Positions 1-5,540 of a DNA stretch of 6,792 nt are shown here, one piece after another. The position numbers and the translations under genes are program-made. Below the pieces are notes generated by a model, which made no database searches, had not been told where the DNA came from, and worked only from the letters and a program-made list of their open reading frames with translations. The stretch covers positions 1-6,792 of the forward strand of contig DOZU01000241.1 in assembly GCA_003517845.1 (NCBI GenBank), written 5' to 3'. This DNA is from Clostridiales bacterium (GTDB taxonomy: Bacteria; Bacillota; Sulfobacillia; UBA995). Within the stretch, counting starts at the first letter, position 1, and the number at the start of each line of letters is the position of its first letter.

Positions 1-1
1 G

Positions 2-523
2 CTCGAACTCGTCCCGGCCGGCGCCCAGGTGGGGCTCGGGGGCAGCCTGACCTTGCGCCAGTTGAATCTGCCTGCCATCCTCCAAGAGCGCGGTCACGAG
101 CTGGTCAATCACTGGATAGCCGGGCTCTCGCCTGAAGACAACCTCCGGGTTCGCCGAGAGCAGCTTTCCGCCACTGTCTTCTTGACCAGCACCAATGCCA
201 TTACCCTTCAGGGCGAGCTGGTCAACGTGGACGGCATCGGCAACCGGGTGGGGGCGATGATGTTCGGCCCGGGCAAAGTCGTGGTGGTGGCGGGCGCCAA
301 CAAGATCGTGCGCGACGTCGCCGCGGCCCGGGAGCGCATCCGCGAGCTGGCGGCCCCCGTCAACGCCCGCCGGCTGGGAGTGCCCACGCCTTGCGCCGAA
401 CTCGGCTACTGCGTCGATTGCGACCGGCCGGAACGCATCTGCCGCGTGGTGACCATCCTCGAGCGGCGCCCGGCGCTGACGCCGATGGAAGTGCTGATCG
501 TGGGCGAGGAACTCGGACTGTAG
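2..523 (+). CDS. LUD-domain protein (LutC/DUF162-like), 3' part only
   Basis: The reading frame is open from base 2 to the TAG at 521-523, so the gene starts before the window. The visible 173 residues match the C-terminal part of the LUD (DUF162) family: PAGAQVGLGGS near the start, then TSTNAIT, then the hallmark LVNVDGIGNRVGAMMFGP, then VVVVAGANKIV. LUD proteins include LutC of the LutABC L-lactate oxidation complex and stand-alone relatives. The tail carries a cysteine group, PTPCAELGYCVDCDRPERIC (C-x5-C-x2-C-x6-C), common in the stand-alone LUD branch; a metal or Fe-S role is an inference. The gene faces the etf genes across the toxin-antitoxin island. LUD genes often lie near Etf and GlcD-type genes in lactate-oxidation clusters, so a role in lactate or another hydroxyacid is plausible but not proven here. 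Family assignment is strong; the substrate is unknown. Confidence 0.9.
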   Translation, partial: LELVPAGAQVGLGGSLTLRQLNLPAILQERGHELVNHWIAGLSPEDNLRVRREQLSATVFLTSTNAITLQGELVNVDGIGNRVGAMMFGPGKVVVVAGANKIVRDVAAARERIRELAAPVNARRLGVPTPCAELGYCVDCDRPERICRVVTILERRPALTPMEVLIVGEELGL

Positions 524-528
524 CTGCC

Positions 529-541
529 AGGTCTGCGACCT
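529..541. other. Short stem-loop just after the LUD stop codon
   Basis: AGGTC-TGC-GACCT forms a 5-bp stem with a 3-base loop, 5 bases after the LUD stop. There is no T-run on either strand, so it is a weak terminator candidate. Read on the minus strand, it follows the domain V-like hairpin at 547-580 and could instead be what remains of intron domain VI. The sequence does not decide between the two. Confidence 0.3.
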
Positions 542-546
542 CCCCC

Positions 547-580
547 ACCACCGGACATGCGGCTCCGTATCCGGCGGTTC
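547..580 (-). ncRNA. Group II intron domain V-like hairpin
   Basis: On the minus strand a lower stem of 9 bp, ACCGCCGGA with TCCGGTGGT, is followed by a 2-base bulge (TG) on the 3' side. Above it is a 4-position upper stem (TACG with CGCA, one A-C mismatch) and a 4-base loop, GAGC. The lower stem holds CGC with its middle G in a G-U wobble. A short hairpin with a 2-nt bulge and an AGC or CGC triad containing a G-U wobble is the known architecture of group II intron domain V, and CGC is the form seen in class C introns. The mismatch and the non-GNRA loop suggest a degenerate or divergent copy. No reverse transcriptase is present in the window. Confidence 0.5.
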
Positions 581-686
581 ACGCGGTACGCGGGAATCGC
601 CGCCGGTGATACGACAGCGACACGAGTTCAAGACGGCCAAAGAAATCCTCGGGGTTGGCGTGGTTCATGGGCGAGGCCCCGGAGTC
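547..686 (-). mobile_element. Truncated 3' fragment of a probable group II intron
   Basis: From about base 686 down to the domain V-like hairpin, the minus-strand sequence no longer matches brnA and does not resemble any other gene I recognise. It reads in frame as NPEDFFGRLELVSLSYHRRR, which I do not assign to a protein family. The simplest reading is the domain IV to domain V end of a group II intron whose 5' part and RT gene are missing, fused to the interrupted brnA. The left edge (domain VI and 3' splice site) cannot be placed but should lie between about 520 and 546. The hairpin is seen; the element assignment is inferred. Confidence 0.42.
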
Positions 687-881
687 CCACATCTTGATTA
701 GGGACTGGCGGGTCACACCAAGTCGCTTGGCCTCCCTGTCCAAGGACTCAATCATCCATTCAGGGAAGTCTACATTGACCCGTCTCTGCTCTAATCCAGG
801 CCGCCTTGCCCCGGGAAGATCCAGATGAGGGGTCACGTCTTCTCCCCGCTCAAACTCGACATCAAAGTCCTTCGCTTTCAT
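579..881 (-). pseudogene. brnA: BrnA-type antitoxin, C-terminus replaced by foreign sequence
   Basis: Translation from the ATG at 881 begins MKAKDFDVEFERGEDVTPHL and runs through RRPGLEQRRVNVDFPEWMI and LDREAKRLGVTRQSLIKMW. This is the pattern of BrnA, a ribbon-helix-helix (CopG-like) antitoxin that neutralises the BrnT ribonuclease and represses its own operon. The match stops at Trp65, where BrnA normally ends within a few more residues. Here 35 unrelated residues follow before the stop at 579-581, and they run into the intron-like segment. The ATG at 881 is preferred over the upstream in-frame start at 902 because GAGGAGG (891-897) lies 9 bases before it and the family begins MKAK. The remnant brnT gene overlaps its first 20 bases. 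The DNA-binding part is complete, so some function could remain; the tail is abnormal. Confidence 0.75.
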
Positions 882-1082
882 ACAACCTGACCTCCTCGTC
901 ACGAGAGCGACGAACGGAAATGATCCGAACCCGATTCCCCCGGTTGGTCATAATTGCCGACCAGTGTAGCCCTCAATAATCCCTATGATGAGTGAACGCG
1001 GCTCGTCAGTCGTGAGAGCGGGGATCTCGATTCGCCTTTCGTCCTGCCACAAGGCGTACCACTCTGTGGCCCGTAAGGGGGA
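862..1082 (-). pseudogene. brnT: BrnT-type ribonuclease toxin remnant, frameshifted
   Basis: No single frame covers this gene. From 1082 downward one frame reads SPLRATEWYALWQDERR, then IEIPALTTDEPRSLIIGIIE. Near 967-975 the homology moves to the next frame: LHWSAIMTNRGNRVRIISVR, then RSRDEEVRLYESEGL and a TGA at 862-864. Joined, these match the central and C-terminal parts of BrnT, including the family's RIISVRRSR and YES ending. A one-base loss near base 970 explains the shift. The expected start, with the F-D/E-W-D-xx-K and KHGV motifs, is not found upstream; the same frame stays open to about 1222 without an ATG. The 20-base overlap with brnA is the normal BrnT/BrnA arrangement. A sequencing error could explain the frameshift, but not the missing N-terminus. 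Confidence 0.7.
891..897 (-). promoter_or_regulatory. Ribosome binding site fixing the brnA start at 881
   Basis: GAGGAGG lies 9 bases before the ATG at 881 on the minus strand, inside the end of the brnT remnant. It favours the ATG at 881 over the longer in-frame start at 902. Confidence 0.7.
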
Positions 1083-1213
1083 GTACGTGGTGGTGACCTT
1101 TCCTCGCCGGCACACAACCCCGTGCTGCGCCAGGTAAGACGGGACAGGTTGCCCAGCCGCCTGCTCCTTCCCGAGGGCGGGAAGCTCACCTTGCGGTTTC
1201 TTTGAGGTTCGAG

Positions 1214-1726
1214 TCAGCGGCCCCTGTTATACGCGTTTGACGGCGCGTAGAGCCGGATCTCCTTCGCGAGGGCGAAAGCCTTGTCGCCACTTGCCAGGTT
1301 ACGACAATGATTATCCACGCAGGCTGCCAGCAAGACTGCGTCACTCGTAAGGAGGCCATAGCGCTGCTGGTATTCGGTCCCCGATTGCCACATCGCAAAG
1401 CTCACGGGGAGTACCGTAATCCCCATCTCGGGTATGGCCTGGACGTTGTGCCGGTATTCGCCGAGCTGGCTCACTGCCTCCGGCCTTTCGGCAAGCTTCT
1501 TTGCGACATCACCGCGAGCTACCACTCCTTTGAGAACGGCTTCAAGCAGCATCATGCGGTGGGCCACCTCCAGGACGATGTGCGCGGTAGTTGCTCCGAC
1601 CAGCTCGGATGTGGCGCAACGCTCCAAAGCCCTGGAGCACTCCGGGGATACGCCTGAGAAGTGATAGATGAAAATGTTCGCGTCGATGAAGACCGAACTC
1701 CCGGATGGCAACTCCTCAAGTCTCAA
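1214..1726 (-). CDS. PIN-domain toxin, VapC-like
   Basis: This is a 170-residue PIN-domain protein, probably a Mg-dependent endoribonuclease toxin. The acidic residues are in order: D15 in VFIDANIFIY, E53 in VLEVAHRM, D129 in LLTSDAVLLA and D148 in ASGDKAFA, as expected for an active PIN site. At 170 residues it is longer than a typical 130-140-residue VapC, with an extended helical region around residues 60-100. The start is a TTG at 1724-1726, supported by GGAGGA 8 bases upstream. The frame overlaps the last 11 bases of the antitoxin gene, a standard arrangement for coupled translation. The next gene downstream is the brnT remnant. It appears intact. The VapC name reflects the PIN fold and the context; its RNA target is unknown. 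Confidence 0.88.
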   Translation of the reverse strand: MRLEELPSGSSVFIDANIFIYHFSGVSPECSRALERCATSELVGATTAHIVLEVAHRMMLLEAVLKGVVARGDVAKKLAERPEAVSQLGEYRHNVQAIPEMGITVLPVSFAMWQSGTEYQQRYGLLTSDAVLLAACVDNHCRNLASGDKAFALAKEIRLYAPSNAYNRGR

Positions 1727-1952
1727 GGTATGGTTCCTCCAGGATCTCCTTCACGAGGTCAAGCGGTGCGTTGAGTTGCCCCCTTGTGCGGAGCACGGTG
1801 CGCAACTGGCCCTCCAGGTCCTTCGACGCCAAGTATTGTTCCAGAGACTCTTCAATGATGTTGTTGAGATGTTTCCGCTCCTTGACCGCAGTCGCTCTGG
1901 CTTTCGCTAACAGAGTGGCATCGATCGCGGTTCCAATCTTCACTCTCCGCAC
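1716..1952 (-). CDS. Ribbon-helix-helix-like antitoxin of the PIN toxin
   Basis: A 78-residue protein (from GTG at 1952) with a short strand, VKIGTAID, then two helices, ATLLAKARATAVKERKHLNN and IIEESLEQYLA. This is the layout of a CopG/MetJ-type ribbon-helix-helix DNA-binding domain. The remainder (LVKEILEEPYLET) would wrap the toxin. Such antitoxins bind the PIN partner and repress their own promoter. Three GTG starts are possible: 1967, 1952 and 1943. I chose 1952 because a G-rich AAGGTGGGGG stretch ends 8 bases before it. The promoter at 1972-2000 predicts a transcript start near 1963-1967, which would also fit leaderless translation from 1967. The gene overlaps the toxin start by 11 bases. 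The RHH fold is inferred from pattern only. Confidence 0.8.
   Translation of the reverse strand: MRRVKIGTAIDATLLAKARATAVKERKHLNNIIEESLEQYLASKDLEGQLRTVLRTRGQLNAPLDLVKEILEEPYLET
1735..1740 (-). promoter_or_regulatory. Ribosome binding site for the PIN toxin TTG start
   Basis: GGAGGA lies 8 bases upstream of the TTG at 1724-1726, inside the 3' end of the antitoxin gene. It supports the unusual TTG start and coupled translation of the pair. Confidence 0.75.
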
Positions 1953-1971
1953 GGTGATCGCCCCCACCTTG

Positions 1972-2000
1972 ATTCTACCAGGCGTCCATCATCTTATCAA
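1972..2000 (-). promoter_or_regulatory. Sigma-70-type promoter of the antitoxin/PIN operon
   Basis: On the minus strand TTGATA (1995-2000) and TAGAAT (1972-1977) are separated by exactly 17 bases. Each matches five of six positions of the TTGACA/TATAAT consensus. The predicted transcript start is about 1963-1967, at or just before the antitoxin start codons, so the leader is very short or absent. The antitoxin probably binds here to repress the operon. GGAGA-CA-TCTCC at 2015-2026, just upstream, is a possible operator, though its position upstream of -35 makes that less certain. Confidence 0.65.
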
Positions 2001-2047
2001 GACGCAATCTAGATGGAGACATCTCCGCTGGCACGGTTTTTCGGCCA

Positions 2048-2059
2048 AGCGCCGGCGCT
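2048..2059. other. Perfect 12-bp palindrome between the antitoxin and etfA genes
   Basis: AGCGCCGGCGCT is a perfect palindrome in the 172-base gap between the antitoxin promoter and the etfA stop codon. No T-run follows it on the minus strand, so it is a poor terminator for etfA. The rest of the gap (2001-2172) shows no gene and no other clear signal. Confidence 0.25.
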
Positions 2060-2172
2060 CGAGCGTCTGGGGACAGTGGCAGTAGACCCGGCCCCGGTAG
2101 CCCCATACACCACCTTGTCCTTGCCCGTTTCTGGACACCGTCAATGCCTCGCTCAGGGGCCTCCGGGGCGCG

Positions 2173-3366
2173 TCAGCCCGCCTTCGCCTTCTTCACCGCC
2201 TCGGTCAGGGCGGGTAGTATCTGGAACAGGTCGCCGACCACCCCGTAGGTACACACCTTGAAGATGGGCGCGTCGGGATCCTTGTTGACGGCCACGATCA
2301 GGTCGGACGAACTCATCCCCGCAAGATGCTGGATGGCGCCGGATATGCCGCAGGCCACGTAGACCTTGGGCGAGACCGTCTTGCCGGTTTGCCCCACCTG
2401 GTGTGAGTACGGTATCCACCCCGAGTCCACCGCCGCCCGCGAAGCGCCCACCGCGGCACCGAGCGCCCGCGCCAGGTCGGCCACATGCTGGAAGTTCTTG
2501 GGGTCGGCCAGGCCCCGGCCGCCGGAGACGATGATATCCGCGTCCTCGAGGTTGACGGTTTCGATATCCTCCTTGATGAACTCCACGACCTGGGTGCGAA
2601 TGGTCATCGCCGATGGGTCAACGGGGTGCCGGACCAATTCCCCCTTACGCCCGGGCTGCGGTTCGGCCTTCTTCATGACCCGCGGCCGCACGCTTGCCAT
2701 CTGGGGCTTGGTGTGGCGGCAGTGGATGGTCGCCATGATATTGCCCCCGAAAGCGGGGCGGGTCTGGACGAGCAACCGTTCGTCCTTGAGGATGTCCAGC
2801 CCGGTGCAGTCGGCGGTCAAACCGGTGCGAAGCCGGGCCGCGATCCGCGGGGCCAGCGAACGTCCGGTGGAGGTGGCGCCGAACAAGCATACCTCGGGCC
2901 GGTATTTCCGGACCAGTTCCTCGAATACGTGGGTGTACGGGCCATCGCGGAAATCCTTCAACACGGGATGGTCGGCCAGGTAGACGGTGTCCGCCCCGTA
3001 GGCGAAGAGCGGGTCGACCGCGAGGCCCTCGCCCATGGCCACCACCGCCAGCGGATCGCCCAGCGCATCGGCGAGCTTGCGTCCCTCGCCAAGCAGTTCG
3101 AAGGTGACCGTCGAGAAGACGCCATCGCGCTGCTCGCCGAAGACCCATACGCCGCGGGCGCCGGCCGTCGCCGCAGGCTCCAGGCGATCCTTCTCCAGGA
3201 TGATGGCGTTGAAGGCGCACTCGGTCACGCAGGCGCCACAGAAATTACAGCTATCGAGATCGATTATGGCGATGCCGTCCTCCATGCGGATGCAGCCGAA
3301 GGGGCAAGCCGCGACACAACCGCCGCACCCCACGCACTCTTCCCGGACCACCCGGATGTCTGCCAT
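2173..3366 (-). CDS. etfA: Electron transfer flavoprotein alpha subunit with N-terminal 2[4Fe-4S] ferredoxin domain
   Basis: This 397-residue protein starts with a bacterial ferredoxin domain. Its two cluster motifs are CVGCGGCVAACP (Cys 11, 14, 17, 21) and CNFCGACVTEC (Cys 40, 43, 46, 50). The Etf-alpha N-terminal domain follows, from about residue 70, and the FAD-binding domain runs from about 281: SGGRG (281-285), GASRAAVDSGW (307-317), HQVGQTGKT (322-330), GISGAIQH (340-347), NKDPDAPIF (361-369). EtfAB heterodimers move electrons between dehydrogenases and other carriers. The ferredoxin-domain form is known from A. woodii CarE and LctC, in Etf complexes that bifurcate or confurcate electrons with NAD and ferredoxin. 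Where Etf-alpha usually has VADYG, this protein has VCTYG (C372, T373). It begins 12 bases after etfB, so the two are cotranscribed. The assignment is very strong; the bifurcating role is inferred. Confidence 0.95.
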   Translation of the reverse strand: MADIRVVREECVGCGGCVAACPFGCIRMEDGIAIIDLDSCNFCGACVTECAFNAIILEKDRLEPAATAGARGVWVFGEQRDGVFSTVTFELLGEGRKLADALGDPLAVVAMGEGLAVDPLFAYGADTVYLADHPVLKDFRDGPYTHVFEELVRKYRPEVCLFGATSTGRSLAPRIAARLRTGLTADCTGLDILKDERLLVQTRPAFGGNIMATIHCRHTKPQMASVRPRVMKKAEPQPGRKGELVRHPVDPSAMTIRTQVVEFIKEDIETVNLEDADIIVSGGRGLADPKNFQHVADLARALGAAVGASRAAVDSGWIPYSHQVGQTGKTVSPKVYVACGISGAIQHLAGMSSSDLIVAVNKDPDAPIFKVCTYGVVGDLFQILPALTEAVKKAKAG

Positions 3367-3372
3367 GGCTTT

Positions 3373-3380
3373 CCCCTCCT
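3373..3380 (-). promoter_or_regulatory. Ribosome binding site of etfA overlapping the etfB stop
   Basis: AGGAGGGG lies 6 bases before the etfA ATG, and its first two bases are the last two of the etfB stop codon TAG. This implies coupled translation of the two subunits in equal amounts. Confidence 0.8.
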
Positions 3381-4173
3381 AAAGGACGCCCGCCGTCAAT
3401 AGTCTTTGTACCAGGGCTGCCACCTGCTGCTCCAATTCGCCTTGCAGGATCTCCCCGGTCGCCCGGGTCTCGGGCGTGAACACCCGGACGACTTCCGTGG
3501 GCGACCCGGTGAGGCCAATCCGTTGCGGATCGACGTCGAGATCCTGTGAAGTCCAGACGGGAATCTCCTGCCGCCTGGCGCGCATCAGCCCCTTCATCGA
3601 AGGCAGGCGCGGCTCGTTGATCTCCTTGACCACGGTGATCAGGCAAGGCAAGCTGGTCTCGATCACCTCATAGCCGCCCTCCACCATCCGTTCGATACGG
3701 AGATAGCCCGCCCGCAGTTCAGACAGCTTGCGCACGTAGGTGAGGTGCGGGATGTCCAGGTGCTCGGCCACCCCCGGCCCCACCTGGGCGGTGTCGCCGT
3801 CGATGGCCTGTTTCCCGCAGATGATGAGGTCGATGCTCCCGAGCTTCTCAATTGCCTTGGCCAGCGTGTAAGATGTGGCCAGGGTGTCGGAACCGGCAAA
3901 GGCCCGATCGGAGATGAGGACCGCGTCGTCCGCGCCCATGGCCACGGCTTCCTTCAGGGAGTCCTTCACCTGAGGAGGTCCCATGCTCAGAATGGTCACC
4001 TTGCCGCCGTGGCGCTCGCGGATGCGAATGCCTTCTTCAATCGCGTAAGTATCGAAGGGATTGATGATGCTGGGGACTCCCTCCCGCACCAGGGTCTTGG
4101 TCTCCGGGTCGATCTTGACTTCGGTGGTGTCCGGCACCTGTTTCATGCAAACGACCACGTTGAACCCCGACAC
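3379..4173 (-). CDS. etfB: Electron transfer flavoprotein beta subunit, bifurcating type
   Basis: From the GTG at 4173 the protein has 264 residues, the usual Etf-beta length, and begins SGFNVVVCMKQVPDTTEVKI. It then carries NPFDTYAIEEGIRIRE, VTILSMGPPQ, GADDAVLISDRAFAGSDTLA and CGKQAIDGDTAQVGPGVAEH (from about residue 119). The DGDTAQVGP loop is the form seen in electron-bifurcating Etf proteins, where the site holds a second FAD rather than the AMP of simple Etf proteins (established for the family; not tested here). The open frame runs further upstream to 4362, but that stretch is low-complexity and Arg/Gly-rich with no family match, so the GTG start is preferred; a GGGGG run lies 8 bases before it. 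EtfA follows directly. No dehydrogenase gene is fused to or directly next to this pair. Confidence 0.95.
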   Translation of the reverse strand: MSGFNVVVCMKQVPDTTEVKIDPETKTLVREGVPSIINPFDTYAIEEGIRIRERHGGKVTILSMGPPQVKDSLKEAVAMGADDAVLISDRAFAGSDTLATSYTLAKAIEKLGSIDLIICGKQAIDGDTAQVGPGVAEHLDIPHLTYVRKLSELRAGYLRIERMVEGGYEVIETSLPCLITVVKEINEPRLPSMKGLMRARRQEIPVWTSQDLDVDPQRIGLTGSPTEVVRVFTPETRATGEILQGELEQQVAALVQRLLTAGVL

Positions 4174-4347
4174 TATCCCGACCCCCAGTCGATCGCGACC
4201 TGACTCGGATTTTCCCCCTTCGCCCTCTTGCCCCTCGATATTTTCAACGGCAACCCGGCGACTCCTCCCGGGACGGCCTCGTCTAGCAGCGTTTGACTGA
4301 AAGGTCGGAATATACATGCGAGATCCAGGGCCCCCGACCGGGTAGAT

Positions 4348-4366
4348 CCCCATACCGGCCATGGGG
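4348..4366. repeat. Inverted repeat in the etfB/M23 divergent region
   Basis: CCCCAT (4348-4353) and ATGGGG (4361-4366) are inverted copies separated by 7 bases. It could be a regulator site or a chance hairpin in GC-rich DNA; no linked gene identifies a regulator. Confidence 0.3.
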
Positions 4367-4419
4367 CACCACGGGGCGTGAAAACGGCGCGGTGGCGAGC
4401 AGACCGGCCTTTCGGCGTC

Positions 4420-4446
4420 GGGGGTGGGTTCGGAACCCGCCCCTAC
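4420..4446. repeat. GC-rich palindromic repeat element
   Basis: GGGGTGGGTTC and GAACCCGCCCC face each other around one central base, with one G-T pair. The right arm continues as CTACAAGGG. This resembles the dispersed palindromic repeats (GGGCGGGTT/AACCCGCCC followed by CTAC) seen between genes in many uncultured GC-rich bacteria. That recognition is from general knowledge and no second copy lies in this window. It argues against the longer peptidase start at 4378, which would translate through it. Confidence 0.5.
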
Positions 4447-4527
4447 AAGGGACTGGCCGTCTCCTCCGCCCGCTGGGGACCGCGGACAAGACAGGATGGC
4501 CCCGAACGGTGTCGAACTCCCTCCGGC

Positions 4528-5397
4528 GTGAGGCTACATCGGGGGCGTGCGAAATCCGGGCTGCGGTCCTTGCTCCTGCTGGCCGTGCTGGCGGGGGCGG
4601 TGGGTTTCTCGTCCCCGGGCCTGCTCGGTCCGCATCGTATGCCCCGCGTGGACCGCGGTGAGGCAACGCCTCCCTCCGGGCCGGACGAGTTCGGTGGTGA
4701 GTCACTGCCCCCCGAAACGCTTGAGATTTCCTCCCCGCTACCTTTCCGCCAGGAACACCTCTTCCTGGTCGCAGGGCCCCTCCCCGCCCGCAGCCGCTCC
4801 GACCTGACGGCCATCAGCAGGCGCCTGGCGTTCCTGGTGCCTCCGATCGCGGGCAGCAAGCTGACGGCCGTGCCCGACTCCCATCTGCCCGGCGCACCCC
4901 GATCCTATCGCGGCGGGTGGCACCAGGGCATCGACTACTATGACTCCTGGTGCGGCGTGCCCATCGTCTACGGCGTCACCGAAGTGCGGGCGGTCGGCCC
5001 GGGGGTGGTGGCGCGAGTGGACGCGACGTTCCTGGAGCTGACGCAGGTGGAGCGCGATTCCTTGCTGGCCGAGCTGGCCCACCGCGGCCACGAAGCACCC
5101 GTGCTCCTCGACCTGCTCCATGGCCGTCAAGTCTGGATCGCCCATGCGGGGGGAGTGCTGACCCGCTACTCCCATTTGGCGGGCGTCGACCCTGGACTTA
5201 CTCCCGGGGCGGCGGTGGAGGCAGGGCAACTCCTCGGCTGGGTGGGGAACTCGGGAACATCGGCCGCAGCCGCCCGCAGGAGCGACGGGGCCCATCTGCA
5301 TTTCGAGATTCACCTGGACGGCGCCCCATTCTGGCTGGGGCTCTCCCTATCGGATATCCGGGCAGTGCTCGAGGAGGCCCTGGGGCCCGACGAGTGA
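4528..5397 (+). CDS. Exported M23-family zinc metallopeptidase (LytM-like)
   Basis: From the GTG at 4528 the protein has 289 residues. A basic start (RLHRGRAKSGLR) and a hydrophobic core (SLLLLAVLAGAVGF) form a signal peptide or membrane anchor, so the enzyme acts outside the cytoplasm. After a Pro/Glu-rich linker comes the M23 domain with all expected residues: H132 and D136 in WHQGIDYYD, H216 in TRYSHL, and H256 and H258 in GAHLHFE. M23 enzymes cut peptidoglycan cross-links or act as division activators or spacers; an intact site suggests an active hydrolase. About 35 residues, including ELTQVERDSLLAELAHRGHE, are inserted between core strands and may shape the substrate cleft. The frame opens as early as the GTG at 4378, but that start lacks a signal peptide and crosses a repeat. 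No clear ribosome binding site supports 4528. Confidence 0.85.
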   Translation: MRLHRGRAKSGLRSLLLLAVLAGAVGFSSPGLLGPHRMPRVDRGEATPPSGPDEFGGESLPPETLEISSPLPFRQEHLFLVAGPLPARSRSDLTAISRRLAFLVPPIAGSKLTAVPDSHLPGAPRSYRGGWHQGIDYYDSWCGVPIVYGVTEVRAVGPGVVARVDATFLELTQVERDSLLAELAHRGHEAPVLLDLLHGRQVWIAHAGGVLTRYSHLAGVDPGLTPGAAVEAGQLLGWVGNSGTSAAAARRSDGAHLHFEIHLDGAPFWLGLSLSDIRAVLEEALGPDE

Positions 5398-5540
5398 AGC
5401 GAGGCATTTCGGCGGCATCGTGACTCGGCTTGCTCCAACAGCCGCACGACCGTTCTACTGCGAAAATGCGGTCACGGCCGTCGTCGCGGGCGTGGTCCCG
5501 GCAGAGTTCGCGGTCTGGTGGAGCACGGCCACGCGACGCA

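Larger units (their letters stand above)
4174..4527. other. Non-coding divergent region between etfB and the M23 peptidase gene
   Basis: These 354 bases separate the starts of two divergent genes. Frames are open on both strands but give low-complexity Arg/Gly/Pro-rich products with no family resemblance. The stretch contains a 6-bp inverted repeat at 4348-4366 and a GC-rich palindrome at 4420-4444. Promoters for both genes must lie here, but no -35/-10 pair with proper spacing is visible. Confidence 0.6.

Noticed and set aside
1044..1133. Plus-strand peptide containing ARKGEYVVVTFPRR, considered as a HicA-like toxin fragment
   Set aside because: It lacks the helix-strand layout and conserved His of HicA, and the minus strand here has clear BrnT similarity.
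2366..3402. Long plus-strand open frames opposite etfA
   Set aside because: They are mirror frames caused by high GC codon use; their products are low-complexity and match no family, while the minus strand encodes a clear EtfA.
4293..4316. TTGACT and TATACA on the plus strand as a promoter for the M23 gene
   Set aside because: The spacer is only 12 bases, too short for sigma-70, and no other -35/-10 pair fits.
4174..4362. Longer EtfB with 63 extra N-terminal residues
   Set aside because: The extension has no family match, and the start at 4173 gives the normal Etf-beta length and N-terminus.
4378..4527. Longer M23 peptidase starting at the GTG at 4378
   Set aside because: The extra 50 residues read through a palindromic repeat, are low in complexity and would place the signal peptide in the middle of the protein.
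5448..5473. GACCG/CGGTC stem between the convergent M23 and arsC genes as a terminator
   Set aside because: A 5-bp stem with a 16-base loop and no T-run is too weak to call.
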